The translations under genes and the position numbers were made by a program. Below, in pieces: positions 44,929-53,481 of a stretch of 64,000 nucleotides of DNA (position 1 is its first letter; the number at the start of each line of letters is the position of its first letter). Below the pieces are notes generated by a model, which worked only from the letters and a program-made list of their open reading frames with translations, had not been told where the DNA came from and did no database searches. This stretch comes from Lentzea pudingi (GTDB lineage Bacteria > Actinomycetota > Actinomycetes > Mycobacteriales > Pseudonocardiaceae): positions 267,502 to 331,501 of the forward strand of contig NZ_BMNC01000006.1 of assembly GCF_014646255.1 (NCBI RefSeq), in the 5' to 3' direction.

Positions 44929-45527
44929 TTGCGCCAGAACCGCACGTTGCTCCAGGTGACCGTGGCCGGTCCCTGGCCGCTGGACGTCCGGTACGCGCCG
45001 AACTTGTCGTAGAAACTGGTACCGCTGCTCGCGTACGTGTGCGCACGGGAGCCGTTGATGTAGGTGCGGTGTTCCGTGGACGTGTTGTGCACGGTGTTCA
45101 CGCGGACGGTCGTGCCCACGGTCGCGCCGGTGGCGATGGTGGCGCCCCCGTGCACTGCGTAGAGCCGGCCGCCGCGTTCCACGGCAAGCATCCAGAACGG
45201 TCCCGCGCTGGGGGCCTCCCGGAACGTCTGCTTGAGACTGATGCGGGTGCCGCCGAGACTCGTGATCCGGAAGCTGCCCTCGAACTGGCGCGTGCCGCCG
45301 GTGTAAGTGGCGTAACGCCGCTCGGCACGCTGGTCACCGCTCGCGGTGGAGCAGGTGAGTTGGAAAGTCAGGTTGCTGACGGTGCCGCAGCCGCGTTCCT
45401 GGACGGTGAACGACGGGGAGTAGCTGGTCCACGGACCGGTTTCAACCTGGGCCTGTGCCGGGGCGACCGACACGAGCAGACCGGTTGCCATCGCGATCCC
45501 CGCGACGTTGCGGAGTCGTTTGGACAT
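44925..45527 (-). CDS. Secreted jelly-roll (concanavalin-like) protein, possible polysaccharide lyase
   Basis: 200 aa with a clear signal peptide (cleavage after AQA, mature start QVETGPW). The mature part is all-beta: RRYATYTGGTRQFEGSFRI, ISLKQTF, GPFWMLAVERGGRLYAVHGG and the C-terminal VTWSNVRFWRK, which recalls the alginate/glucuronan lyase jelly-roll. Two Cys (CGTVS...LTC) may pair. The catalytic residues are not clear to me, so lyase activity is only a suggestion. First gene of a pair with the FN3 lipoprotein; divergent from the LysR gene. Confidence 0.7.
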   Translation of the reverse strand: MSKRLRNVAGIAMATGLLVSVAPAQAQVETGPWTSYSPSFTVQERGCGTVSNLTFQLTCSTASGDQRAERRYATYTGGTRQFEGSFRITSLGGTRISLKQTFREAPSAGPFWMLAVERGGRLYAVHGGATIATGATVGTTVRVNTVHNTSTEHRTYINGSRAHTYASSGTSFYDKFGAYRTSSGQGPATVTWSNVRFWRK

Positions 45528-45545
45528 CCCGATACCTCCTCAAAA

Positions 45546-45563
45546 CGTGCTGAGGACAGCACG
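45546..45563. promoter_or_regulatory. Candidate operator between jelly-roll and LysR genes
   Basis: CGTGCT (45546-45551) and AGCACG (45558-45563) form a perfect inverted repeat with a 6-bp spacer, 19 bp before the jelly-roll gene's start on the other strand and 45 bp before lysR. This fits a LysR-type binding site controlling one or both genes. Confidence 0.4.
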
Positions 45564-45595
45564 CATTTCCAGGGGGCGGTGACGCGACTGTATCG

Positions 45596-45601
45596 GATAA
45601 T
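45596..45601 (+). promoter_or_regulatory. Candidate -10 box of the LysR gene, leaderless
   Basis: GATAAT ends 6 nt before ATG 45608; no ribosome site lies between. The upstream bases TATC could also act as a -10. Confidence 0.45.
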
Positions 45602-45607
45602 GATCGG

Positions 45608-46495
45608 ATGTTCGACCTCCATCGTCTGCGACTGCTGCGCGAACTTTCCCAAAGGGGGACGCTCGCGGCCGTCGCCCAGGCGCTGAACTACAGCCCCTCG
45701 TCGGTCTCGCAACAGCTGTCGCTGCTGGAAACCGAGGTCGGCGTGCCCCTGCTGGAACCGGTCGGCCGGCGTGTCAAGCTCACGCCGCAGGCCGAAATTC
45801 TGGTGCGGCACACCGAGGAGGTGCTCGCCCGCCTGGACCAGGCCGAGTCCGAGGTGGCCGCGTCGCTGCACGAGATCACCGGCACGCTGCGGGTCGCGAC
45901 GTTCCAGACCGCGGCGCTGGCGCTGATCCCGGCGACGCTCGCGCGGATGAGGGACGAGCACCCTTCGCTGCGGATCGAGTTCCAGGTGCTCGACCCCGCG
46001 GAAGCGCTTTCCGCGTTGAACGCCAGGGACTTCGACCTCGTCTTCGTGGAGGAGTGGCCGGACCAGCCGGAGGCCCGGTTCCCCGGCCTCGAGTACCGGG
46101 AACTGGTCCGGGATCCGATCCGGCTCGCCGTCCCGCGTGGACTCGCGACCGGTGAGATCGGCTCCTACCCGTGGATCATGGAGACCGAGGGCTTCCCGCA
46201 ACGGATCTTCAACGTGAACTGGTGCCGCCACAACGGCTTCGAGCCGGACGTGCGCTTCTCCTCGACCGACGTGCTGGTGAAGCTGCGGTTCGTGGAACGG
46301 GGCCTCGCGGTCGCGCTGCTGCCGGACCTCGTCTGGTACGACCGCGAGATCACCGTCGACCTGCACGAGCTGCCGGAACCGAAGTCCCGGCTGCTGTTCA
46401 CCGCGGCACGGGCAGGACGAGGTCAGCATCCCGCTGTGCGGGCGTTCCGCGAGGCGCTGGCGCTCTCCGTAGCGCCGCTCCGACCCCCGCCGTGA
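45608..46495 (+). CDS. LysR family transcriptional regulator
   Basis: 295 aa. N-terminal winged HTH (residues 1-60, LRLLRELSQRGTLAAVAQALNYSPSSVSQQL in part) and a periplasmic-binding-like effector domain from about 90. The divergent jelly-roll gene or the convergent EamA gene could be targets; the LysR-EamA pairing is common for amino-acid or metabolite exporters. The last 98 bp overlap the EamA gene on the opposite strand. Confidence 0.93.
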   Translation: MFDLHRLRLLRELSQRGTLAAVAQALNYSPSSVSQQLSLLETEVGVPLLEPVGRRVKLTPQAEILVRHTEEVLARLDQAESEVAASLHEITGTLRVATFQTAALALIPATLARMRDEHPSLRIEFQVLDPAEALSALNARDFDLVFVEEWPDQPEARFPGLEYRELVRDPIRLAVPRGLATGEIGSYPWIMETEGFPQRIFNVNWCRHNGFEPDVRFSSTDVLVKLRFVERGLAVALLPDLVWYDREITVDLHELPEPKSRLLFTAARAGRGQHPAVRAFREALALSVAPLRPPP

Positions 46496-47261
46496 TCACC
46501 AGTGCCATGCCGCACAACGAGATCACGCTCAGGTGCTGGCCGAGCAGCAACGCTCCTGCCAGCGCGGCCGCGGCGGGTTCGAGCGCGAGCACCACGCCGA
46601 ACGTGCTGGCCTGCAACGTCTTCAGAGCACGGATCTCCAGCGTGTACGGGATCGCGGACGCGAGCAGCGCCACGAGCGTGCCGAGCAGGAGCATCTTCGG
46701 CTCGAACAACGCGGTCCCGGCCGTCGACAGCCCGTACGGCAACGTGAGCGCCGCCGCGATCAGGCTCGCCCCCGCGAGACCACCGGTGCCGAGCCCTGCC
46801 GTCGCGAGGGTGCGCCCGGCGAGGATGTAACCGGCCCAGAACGCGGCCGCGATCAACGCGAGCGCCACACCGATCAGGTCGAGCTTCGCGCCGGTGTACT
46901 CGTGCACGCCGAGGACCACGACACCCGCGAGCGCCAGGCCGACCCACACGAAGTCCCGCGCCCGCCTGCTCAGCACCGCCGCGAGCCCGAGCGGCCCGAG
47001 GAACTCGATCGTCACCGCCACGCCGAGCGGGATGCGGTCGAGCGCGAGGTAGAAGGTGCCGTTCATGCCCGCCATGGTCATCCCGAGCACGAGCGTCTCC
47101 TGCCGGAACTTCGGCCGCACCACCACGCACAGCAGCAGCGCCGCGATGCCGAGCCTCAGGGCCGTGGCGCCGGGTGCGCCGATCTGGCCGAAGAGCTGGT
47201 TCGCGAACGCCGCGCCGAACTGCAGGGAGATGACCGAGCCGAGGACCAGGAAGACCGCCAT
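46398..47261 (-). CDS. EamA/RhaT family transporter
   Basis: 287 aa from ATG 47261. Ten predicted helices in two EamA repeats (first from MAVFLVLGSVISLQFGAAF, second from about 140 with VGVALALIAAAFWAGYILAG). Typical EamA marks: ALRLGIAALLL, GVAVTIEFLGPLGLAAV and ALEPAAAALAGALLLGQ. It is likely an exporter of small metabolites or amino acids. The C-terminal tail (RRAPAPRGTPAQ...) is read from the opposite strand of the LysR gene, giving an unusually long convergent overlap. Confidence 0.9.
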   Translation of the reverse strand: MAVFLVLGSVISLQFGAAFANQLFGQIGAPGATALRLGIAALLLCVVVRPKFRQETLVLGMTMAGMNGTFYLALDRIPLGVAVTIEFLGPLGLAAVLSRRARDFVWVGLALAGVVVLGVHEYTGAKLDLIGVALALIAAAFWAGYILAGRTLATAGLGTGGLAGASLIAAALTLPYGLSTAGTALFEPKMLLLGTLVALLASAIPYTLEIRALKTLQASTFGVVLALEPAAAALAGALLLGQHLSVISLCGMALVITAGVGAALRRAPAPRGTPAQRDADLVLPVPR

Positions 47262-47299
47262 GCGATCAGCCTCACCGACCAGGTCTCTTCGGTACAGCG

Positions 47300-47338
47300 A
47301 ATGTTTTCGAGCGATGTCGTTCGGTTTTCCCGAACATT
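47300..47338. promoter_or_regulatory. Nested inverted repeats in the EamA/RluA divergent region
   Basis: GTTCGG (47319-47324) and CCGAAC (47330-47335) flank TTTTC. An outer pair, AATGTT (47300-47305) and AACATT (47333-47338), surrounds them. They lie within 93 bp separating two divergent genes, so they could be operators of either promoter. Confidence 0.35.
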
Positions 47339-47344
47339 TAGACT
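47339..47344 (+). promoter_or_regulatory. Candidate -10 box of the pseudouridine synthase gene
   Basis: TAGACT lies 10 nt before ATG 47355, with no ribosome site between; a short leader or leaderless transcript is possible. Confidence 0.3.
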
Positions 47345-47354
47345 GACCGGTGCG

Positions 47355-48263
47355 ATGAGACGCAAACCCTCCTCCCCCCTCCCCCAGCGCCACGGCCTGG
47401 ACGCGGCCCGGTTGAAGCTGCCCCCCGAGGGCCACTGGTCGTCGTTGCGCGACCACCTCGTGGAACGGCTGCCGCGCGTGGCCGCCGAACGCGTCGACGA
47501 GATGCTGGCCGAGGAACGGATCTGGGGTGTCGCCGGACCACTGGGCGCCGACACGCCGTTCGTGCCCGACTCGTACATCTGGTTCCACCGCGACCTGCCC
47601 GTCGAGGTGCCGGTGCCGTTCGAGGTGGGCGTGGTCCACCAGGACGACGACATCGTGGTGACCGACAAGCCGCACTTCCTCGCGACGATCCCGCGCGGCG
47701 CCCACATCATGCAGACCGCGCTGGTGAAGCTCCGCGACTCGCTGGGCCTGCCGGACCTCTCCCCCGCGCACCGGCTGGACCGCGTCACGGCCGGCCTCGT
47801 GCTGTTCGTGGTGCGCCGCGAGCTGCGCGGCAAGTACCAGACGATGTTCCGCGACCGGGTGGTGCGCAAGGAGTACGAGGCGATCGCGCCGTACGACCCC
47901 GCGCTCGAACTGCCGCGCGTGGTGCGGTCGCGGATCGTCAAGGAACGCGGCATCATCACCGCGTTCGAGGTCGACGGCGAGCCGAACGCCGAGACCCACG
48001 TGTCCCTCGTGGAGCATCGGGGCGAGCTGGGCCGGTACCACCTGAAACCGTTGACCGGCCGCACCCACCAGCTGCGGCTGCACATGTCCGGGCTCGGCGT
48101 GCCGATCGTGAACGACGACTTCTACCCGGTGCTGCGGGACCGCCCGCTGGACGACTTCTCGGCACCGCTGCAGTTGCTGGCCCGCGACCTGTCCTTCGTG
48201 GACCCGGTGTCGGGCGTCGAGCGGTCGTTCACCTCGAAGCTGGAGCTGTCCGCCTGGTCATGA
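47355..48263 (+). CDS. RluA family pseudouridine synthase
   Basis: 302 aa. Catalytic motif PAHRLDRVTAGLVLF with the active Asp, then KEYEAI and LKPLTGRTHQLRLHMSGLGVPIVNDDFYP near the C-terminus (landmarks). N-terminal extension of about 90 residues lacks an S4 domain, as in the RluA/YlyB-like single-domain group. It isomerises uridine in rRNA or tRNA; the target cannot be assigned. Stop overlaps the convergent phosphotransferase by 6 bp. Confidence 0.92.
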   Translation: MRRKPSSPLPQRHGLDAARLKLPPEGHWSSLRDHLVERLPRVAAERVDEMLAEERIWGVAGPLGADTPFVPDSYIWFHRDLPVEVPVPFEVGVVHQDDDIVVTDKPHFLATIPRGAHIMQTALVKLRDSLGLPDLSPAHRLDRVTAGLVLFVVRRELRGKYQTMFRDRVVRKEYEAIAPYDPALELPRVVRSRIVKERGIITAFEVDGEPNAETHVSLVEHRGELGRYHLKPLTGRTHQLRLHMSGLGVPIVNDDFYPVLRDRPLDDFSAPLQLLARDLSFVDPVSGVERSFTSKLELSAWS

Positions 48264-49151
48264 GACGTGGGTGCGGACGGTCCCGATCGGCTGCGGCTCC
48301 CAGACCCGGCCCATCCGCTCCAGCAGCCGCCGCGCCAGCGCACTCGTCTCCGGGTGGGTCTCGGTGAACGACGCCACCACGCGCGCCCGGTACATCAGCC
48401 GGCCGCGCGCGGTCGTGCTGTACCAGAACCAGTCCTCGTCGACGACCCTCGCGAGGTGGTCGGTGCCGTCCCGCTCGGCGCGCTGCACCAGAGCGTCGCC
48501 GTTCACGAACCACCGCACGCACGCGTCCTCCAGCGGTGCCGTGAAGCCGCGTTCCTCGAAGTAGGCCTGTTCGGCGGCTTCACGCAGTTCGCGGGGCGTC
48601 TCGGTGACGGTCGCGCAGGTCGGGAAGCCGATGCGGAGGTAGACGACCTCGGCCAACCCGTCCCCCAGCGCGGCGCCTTCGAGGTCGACGAACCGGGCGC
48701 CCTGGTCGGTGTACATGTCGTTGCCTGCGCACGGGTCCCCGTGCAGCAGGTCGTACCTGCCGGTGTCCTCGAACACGAGCTCGGCCTCGGCGCCGCCGAT
48801 CTCGACCCCCATCGCCCGCACGAACCGCAGGAACGGTGCCGGGTCCGGGATCTCCTGACGGGGCAGCAGCCCGGCGTGCTCCGGCCCGGTGGCCATGTGC
48901 AGCCGGGCGAGGCCGCGGGCGTAGTCGACCACCCAGTCCTCACGCGGCGGGTCCGAGCGCAGTCGTTCGAGCACCACGGTCCGCTGCTCGTGGTCGACCT
49001 CGAGGACGCGCGGCACCACGCCGGTGTGCCCGGCGAGCCGGAGGGCCGTGATCTCCCGCTCGAACGCCGCCGGGTCTCCTACCACCTGCTTGACGATCCG
49101 GTCGCCGTCCGACCACACCCGCGACCGGACACCGCTCTCGAGACGTTCCAT
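48258..49151 (-). CDS. APH-type phosphotransferase
   Basis: 297 aa. Protein-kinase-like fold: RIVKQVVGDPAAFEREITALRLAG (Lys and Glu), YDLLHGDPCAGNDMYTDQGARFVDLEGAALGD, which carries the Brenner-like HGDxxxxN and the metal-binding Asp (landmarks). Such proteins phosphorylate aminoglycosides, choline, fructosamine or other small molecules; no close match to a resistance enzyme is evident, so the substrate is open. Divergent from the acyltransferase gene. Confidence 0.85.
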   Translation of the reverse strand: MERLESGVRSRVWSDGDRIVKQVVGDPAAFEREITALRLAGHTGVVPRVLEVDHEQRTVVLERLRSDPPREDWVVDYARGLARLHMATGPEHAGLLPRQEIPDPAPFLRFVRAMGVEIGGAEAELVFEDTGRYDLLHGDPCAGNDMYTDQGARFVDLEGAALGDGLAEVVYLRIGFPTCATVTETPRELREAAEQAYFEERGFTAPLEDACVRWFVNGDALVQRAERDGTDHLARVVDEDWFWYSTTARGRLMYRARVVASFTETHPETSALARRLLERMGRVWEPQPIGTVRTHVS

Positions 49152-49218
49152 GAGCCCACTATTCCACAGTCATGAAGAATTCTGTAACAATGGCGTTCAC
49201 GGGCGCGAGTCCACGATC

Positions 49219-50286
49219 GTGCAGAACCAGGAAACGAGGCTGGCGCGATTACCGTCGTTGACCGGCATGCGATTCGCCGCCGCGTTCATCGTGTTCGGAT
49301 TCCACATCAACGCGGCCGGTCTCTGGCCGTATCTGGACGTGCCGTTCCGGCAGGGCGCCACCGGTGTCAGCTTCTTCTTCATCCTGTCCGGGTTCGTGCT
49401 CACCTGGTCCGCGAAAGCGGGCACCGAACCGGTCACCGTCTGGCGGCGGCGGGCGGCGAAGATCTTCCCCAACCACGTCGCGACCTGGTTCATCGTGCTG
49501 GTCGCGGCCGGCTCGGTGACCCCGGAGGCCGCCCTGGCGAACCTCTCGCTCACGCAGTCCTGGTTCCCGGGCGAAAGCGTCTACTTCGGCCTGAACACAC
49601 CCGCGTGGTCATTGTCGTGCGAATTGGCGTTCTATCTGGCATTCCCACTTCTGATCAAATGGCGGATGCAGAAGCCGTGGCTCGTCACAAGCGCGGCGGT
49701 GATCGCGATCTTGACAGTTCCGGCGATCGCACTGTCAATGCCAGGGCATCTCGAATACTGGTTCGTGTTCGTCTTCCCGCCGGTGCGCGCGCTTGAGTTC
49801 ATTCTGGGCATGGCAATGGCCCGAGTGGTCCAGCAAAAGAAGTGGATCGGACTAGGGCTCTGGCCCGCGAGCGCGCTTTTCGTGGCCGCGTACCTCGGCT
49901 CGTGGTACCTGCCGGCGTCGTTCCCGTACGTCGCCGGCACGGTGATCCCCCTGGCGCTGCTGATCCCGGCCGCGGCGGTCGCCGACCTCACCGGCAGGTG
50001 GTCGCCGTGGCGCTCGAAGCCGATGGTGTGGCTGGGCACCGTGTCGTTCGCGTTCTACATGGTCCACCAGATCGTCATCCGGGTGAGCGAGAAGTTCCTC
50101 GACGTGCACGCGTACCCGCTGGTCGCCGCACTGGGGATGTTCGTGGTGTCGATGATCGCGGCCTGGCTGCTGTACCGGCTGGTCGAGGTGCCCGCCGAGA
50201 AGTTCATCAAGGGGGCACCCCGACCAGCGCGGCTCACGCCAGCGTCAGTGCGTACAGCTCCACCCGCGGGTCGTCGGGCAGCGTGA
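49219..50286 (+). CDS. Acyltransferase 3 family membrane protein
   Basis: 355 aa from GTG 49219. Ten or so helices. Early TGMRFAAAFIVFGFHINAAG holds the conserved Arg and His of the AT3 family; SFFFILSGFVLTWSA and TPAWSLSCELAFYLAFPLL are further signatures. These enzymes acylate cell-surface or exported sugars, lipids or antibiotics. The stretch 49600-49860 is visibly less GC-rich in third positions than its neighbours. The final 53 bp overlap the convergent GH92 gene, so the Ala/Pro-rich C-terminal tail may be a by-product. Confidence 0.88.
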   Translation: MQNQETRLARLPSLTGMRFAAAFIVFGFHINAAGLWPYLDVPFRQGATGVSFFFILSGFVLTWSAKAGTEPVTVWRRRAAKIFPNHVATWFIVLVAAGSVTPEAALANLSLTQSWFPGESVYFGLNTPAWSLSCELAFYLAFPLLIKWRMQKPWLVTSAAVIAILTVPAIALSMPGHLEYWFVFVFPPVRALEFILGMAMARVVQQKKWIGLGLWPASALFVAAYLGSWYLPASFPYVAGTVIPLALLIPAAAVADLTGRWSPWRSKPMVWLGTVSFAFYMVHQIVIRVSEKFLDVHAYPLVAALGMFVVSMIAAWLLYRLVEVPAEKFIKGAPRPARLTPASVRTAPPAGRRAA

Positions 50287-53200
50287 CCGAACGGACCGTC
50301 TTGGTCGCGTCCAGCCTCAGCGACTGACCGAACAACCGGACCGGCGGTCCGTCGACGCCCTGCTCCGCCTTGATGCGGTGCGGCATCTCCAGCACGGCCG
50401 GGCCGCCGCCCGCCCAGTCCGGCACGGACGCCGCGACCTCGGCCGAGGTGCCGTCGGTGTACCAGACGGTGAACGCGGCCGACACCGGTCCGTTGTGCGA
50501 CGAGCCCACGACGTGCAGCCAGGAGTACTGGCCGGTGGGCAGCAGGAGCCCCTGCCCGTGCGCCTCGACGAAGTTCGGCTTCGTGCCGGTGGGGTCCGGC
50601 GCCTGGTAGGTGATGCCGCCCCAAGTGACGGGTCCGGCCGGCGGCAGCAGTGCCGCGTCGTAGCTCCAGCCGCCGCCGTCGAAGTTGCCCGCCGCGGAGT
50701 CGGCGACCGTCGCCGTGCCATCGTGGTTGAGCTCCGGTGTCACGTCCACCGAGCACGTCGAGAGCGCGCACAGCGCGGCCGGTTTGACCTCGACCACCGC
50801 CTTCAGCGACACCGACTCGACCTGCACGGCGACCTCGTACGACCCCGGCGCCACCCCTGCGGGCACCGTGAACGTCAGCGGCACCGTCTTCTGCGTCGGC
50901 AGGTGCCGCGACACGATCACGAACGGCCTGGCACCGCTCACCTTCCACCCGGCCGGCGCGGTCACCTGAGGCCGCACGGACATCGCGCCGGGCGACTGGG
51001 CCAGCACGTCGAGCTGCACCGTCAGCGACTGCGCGGACTCCGAGGTCGGCAGCACGATCTCGGTGCTGCGCAACGACGCCGACAGCGCGCGGCGCGAGTC
51101 CTCGTCACCGTTGTTCAGCGACGGCGGCTCGTCCCCACGTCCGGTGCCCCACGACGACGGCTTCGACGACACCTCGTGGGTCAGCTTCCCGCCGCGCTGC
51201 AACGACGACCACGACAGCCAGGTCTTGCGGACGTCACGGCCGCCGAAGGACACGTTCTTGATGTACCGGTTGGTGTCCGACACACCTCGTGCCGTCACGT
51301 TCAGCGTGCCGCCCTGTGAGCCGTACTGTCCGATTCGGACGGTCGCGGACTCGAACTGCGGTGAGGACAGGGCGAGGAAGTCCGCGCCGTTGAACGTCGG
51401 GTAGATGCCCAGCGACGAGAAGACGTACCACGCCGACATCGTGCCCAGGTCGTCGTTGCCGGTCATGCCGTCCGGACCGGTCGTGAACAACGTCATCGCC
51501 GCCCGCACGACCGTCGCGGTCTTCGACGGCGTGCCCGACCACAGGTACATGTACGGCGCGAGCAGGTCGGGTTCGTTGTTCGGGTTGTAGGTCGGCTTGC
51601 CGTAGTAGTCGTACGGCTCGGTGATCCAGTCCCGCCGGGCGGTGCCGGCCGGGTCGATCAGCAGCTTGTCGTAGGCGAAGAACGAGTCGAGCCGCTTCTC
51701 CGTCGCCTTGCGGCCACCCATCAGCGACACGAGTCCGGCGGGGTCCTGCGGCACGAGCCACTGGTACTGGTAGGCGCCGCCCTCGTGGAACTGGTGCGAG
51801 GCGTCCACCGGGTTGTACGGCGCCAGCCACGTGCCGGCGGCGGTGCGCGGCCGGAACTGACCGATCGACGCGTCCCACAGGTTGCGGTACCACTGGCCGC
51901 GATCGGCGAACATCCGCGCGTCGGCCTTCTTGCCGAGGCCCTTGGCCATCAACGCCAGTGACGCGTCGGCCGCCGAGTACTCCAGGGTCGCGGACGCCGG
52001 GTGCACGCAGTCGTTGTCGCCGCCCTTGTGCGCGCAGTCCTTGCCCAGCTCCAGGCCGGACGGGATGTAGCCGCGATCGTTGTAGAAGGTGACGCCGGAG
52101 CGTCCGTTGTAGGGCGACTCAGCAGGAGGCAACGACGTGGCGTTGGCGCGCAACAGGTTGTACGTCTCCTCCTCGTAGCCCTTCAGCAGTCCCTTGGACC
52201 AGGCCTCGACCAGGAACGGCGTCACCGGGTCACCGGTCATGATGTTGGTCTCGGACGACGCCAGGGCCCAGCGCGGCAACCATCCGCCGTCCCGCCCACT
52301 GGCCACGACGGACAGGGCGACGTCCCGGGCGACCTTGGGTTCGAGGATCTGCAGCAACTGGTTCTGCGGGCGATACGTGTCCCACAACGAGAAGTTCTGG
52401 TACGGCGTGTAGCCCGAGGCCGTGCGCACCTTCCCGTCGAAGCCCATGTACCTGCCGTCGACGTCGCCGGCGAGGTTCGGGTGCAGCACCGAGTGGTAGA
52501 GCGCGGTGTAGAACGCGACCTGCCGATCACGCGGCCCGCCCGACACCCTGACGGCGTCCAGCTGCTTCTTCCACGTGTCCTTGGCGGCCGCCACCGTGGC
52601 GTCGAAGTCGTGGGCCGGAGCCTCCGCCGCGAGGTTCTTCCGCGCGCCCTCGATGCCGGTGTACGACAGGCCGAGCTTCAGCACGACGTCACGGTCGGCA
52701 GTCGCGTCGAACGTGACCCAGGCGCCGTTCCCGCCCGTGCCGGCGGCGTCCCGGACACCCGGCGTGGGAACGCTCCCCCGCCACGCGCCGAAGGAGGCGA
52801 ACGGGCGATCGAACGTCGCCGTGAAGTACACGGTGTGCTCGTCCTTGCCCGCGCAGAACCGGCCGTTGCGCACCCGGCCCTCGATGGTTCTGTCACCGAC
52901 GACGTGGATCTCCGAGTCCAGCACCGTCTGGTTGGACCGTCCGGTGTTGAACAGGACGTTGGCGGCGTTCGAGGAGGGGAACGTGTAGCGCTGCCATCCG
53001 GTCCGCTGCGTGGCCGTGAGCTCGGCGTTCACGCCGTACCTCGGGAGCCCGACGCGGTAGTACCCGGGCTGAGCGGCTTCGTCCGAATGGCTGAAGTCCG
53101 ACTTGTATCCGTTGATGTCAACGTTGTCAACGGACCCGACCGTCGGCATGACCGGCAGCTCGCCCATGACGCCGCAGCCCACACCGGACAGGTGCGTCTG

Positions 53201-53428
53201 CGAGAAGCCGTAGATGGAGGTGGCCTTGTAGTCGTACCCGCCCTGACCTCCCGTGTCAGGGCTGACCTGCACCATTCCGAACGGCACCGAGGCGCCGGGA
53301 AAGGTGTTGCCGAAGTTCTGCGTGCCCACGAAGGGGTTCACCAACGACGAAGGGTCCTCGTCGACCTGTGCCGCGTGCGCGGGGACCGCCAGACCCAGTA
53401 ACAGCCCCGCTACAACCAGTGTCCGCAT
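50234..53428 (-). CDS. Secreted GH92 alpha-mannosidase
   Basis: 1,064 aa from ATG 53428 (signal peptide MRTLVVAGLLLGLAVPAHA). GH92 N-terminal beta domain (NPFVGTQNFGNTFPGASVPFGMVQ in part) and (alpha/alpha) barrel with YHSVLHPNLAGDVDGRYMGFDG, SLWDTYRPQNQLLQ, GNDDLGTMSAWYVFSSLGIYP, which include the family's Asp pair. An added C-terminal beta module (about 800-1064) ends as an NPCBM/carbohydrate-binding-like sandwich. It is a calcium-dependent inverting exo-mannosidase for N-glycan or fungal mannan fragments. No ribosome site: CAATACT lies 7 nt before the start, so possibly leaderless. Confidence 0.93.
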   Translation of the reverse strand: MRTLVVAGLLLGLAVPAHAAQVDEDPSSLVNPFVGTQNFGNTFPGASVPFGMVQVSPDTGGQGGYDYKATSIYGFSQTHLSGVGCGVMGELPVMPTVGSVDNVDINGYKSDFSHSDEAAQPGYYRVGLPRYGVNAELTATQRTGWQRYTFPSSNAANVLFNTGRSNQTVLDSEIHVVGDRTIEGRVRNGRFCAGKDEHTVYFTATFDRPFASFGAWRGSVPTPGVRDAAGTGGNGAWVTFDATADRDVVLKLGLSYTGIEGARKNLAAEAPAHDFDATVAAAKDTWKKQLDAVRVSGGPRDRQVAFYTALYHSVLHPNLAGDVDGRYMGFDGKVRTASGYTPYQNFSLWDTYRPQNQLLQILEPKVARDVALSVVASGRDGGWLPRWALASSETNIMTGDPVTPFLVEAWSKGLLKGYEEETYNLLRANATSLPPAESPYNGRSGVTFYNDRGYIPSGLELGKDCAHKGGDNDCVHPASATLEYSAADASLALMAKGLGKKADARMFADRGQWYRNLWDASIGQFRPRTAAGTWLAPYNPVDASHQFHEGGAYQYQWLVPQDPAGLVSLMGGRKATEKRLDSFFAYDKLLIDPAGTARRDWITEPYDYYGKPTYNPNNEPDLLAPYMYLWSGTPSKTATVVRAAMTLFTTGPDGMTGNDDLGTMSAWYVFSSLGIYPTFNGADFLALSSPQFESATVRIGQYGSQGGTLNVTARGVSDTNRYIKNVSFGGRDVRKTWLSWSSLQRGGKLTHEVSSKPSSWGTGRGDEPPSLNNGDEDSRRALSASLRSTEIVLPTSESAQSLTVQLDVLAQSPGAMSVRPQVTAPAGWKVSGARPFVIVSRHLPTQKTVPLTFTVPAGVAPGSYEVAVQVESVSLKAVVEVKPAALCALSTCSVDVTPELNHDGTATVADSAAGNFDGGGWSYDAALLPPAGPVTWGGITYQAPDPTGTKPNFVEAHGQGLLLPTGQYSWLHVVGSSHNGPVSAAFTVWYTDGTSAEVAASVPDWAGGGPAVLEMPHRIKAEQGVDGPPVRLFGQSLRLDATKTVRSVTLPDDPRVELYALTLA

Positions 53429-53481
53429 AGGAGGCAGTATTGTCCGATCGTCGCCGCCCCGACACCCATCGGAGGTCGGCG

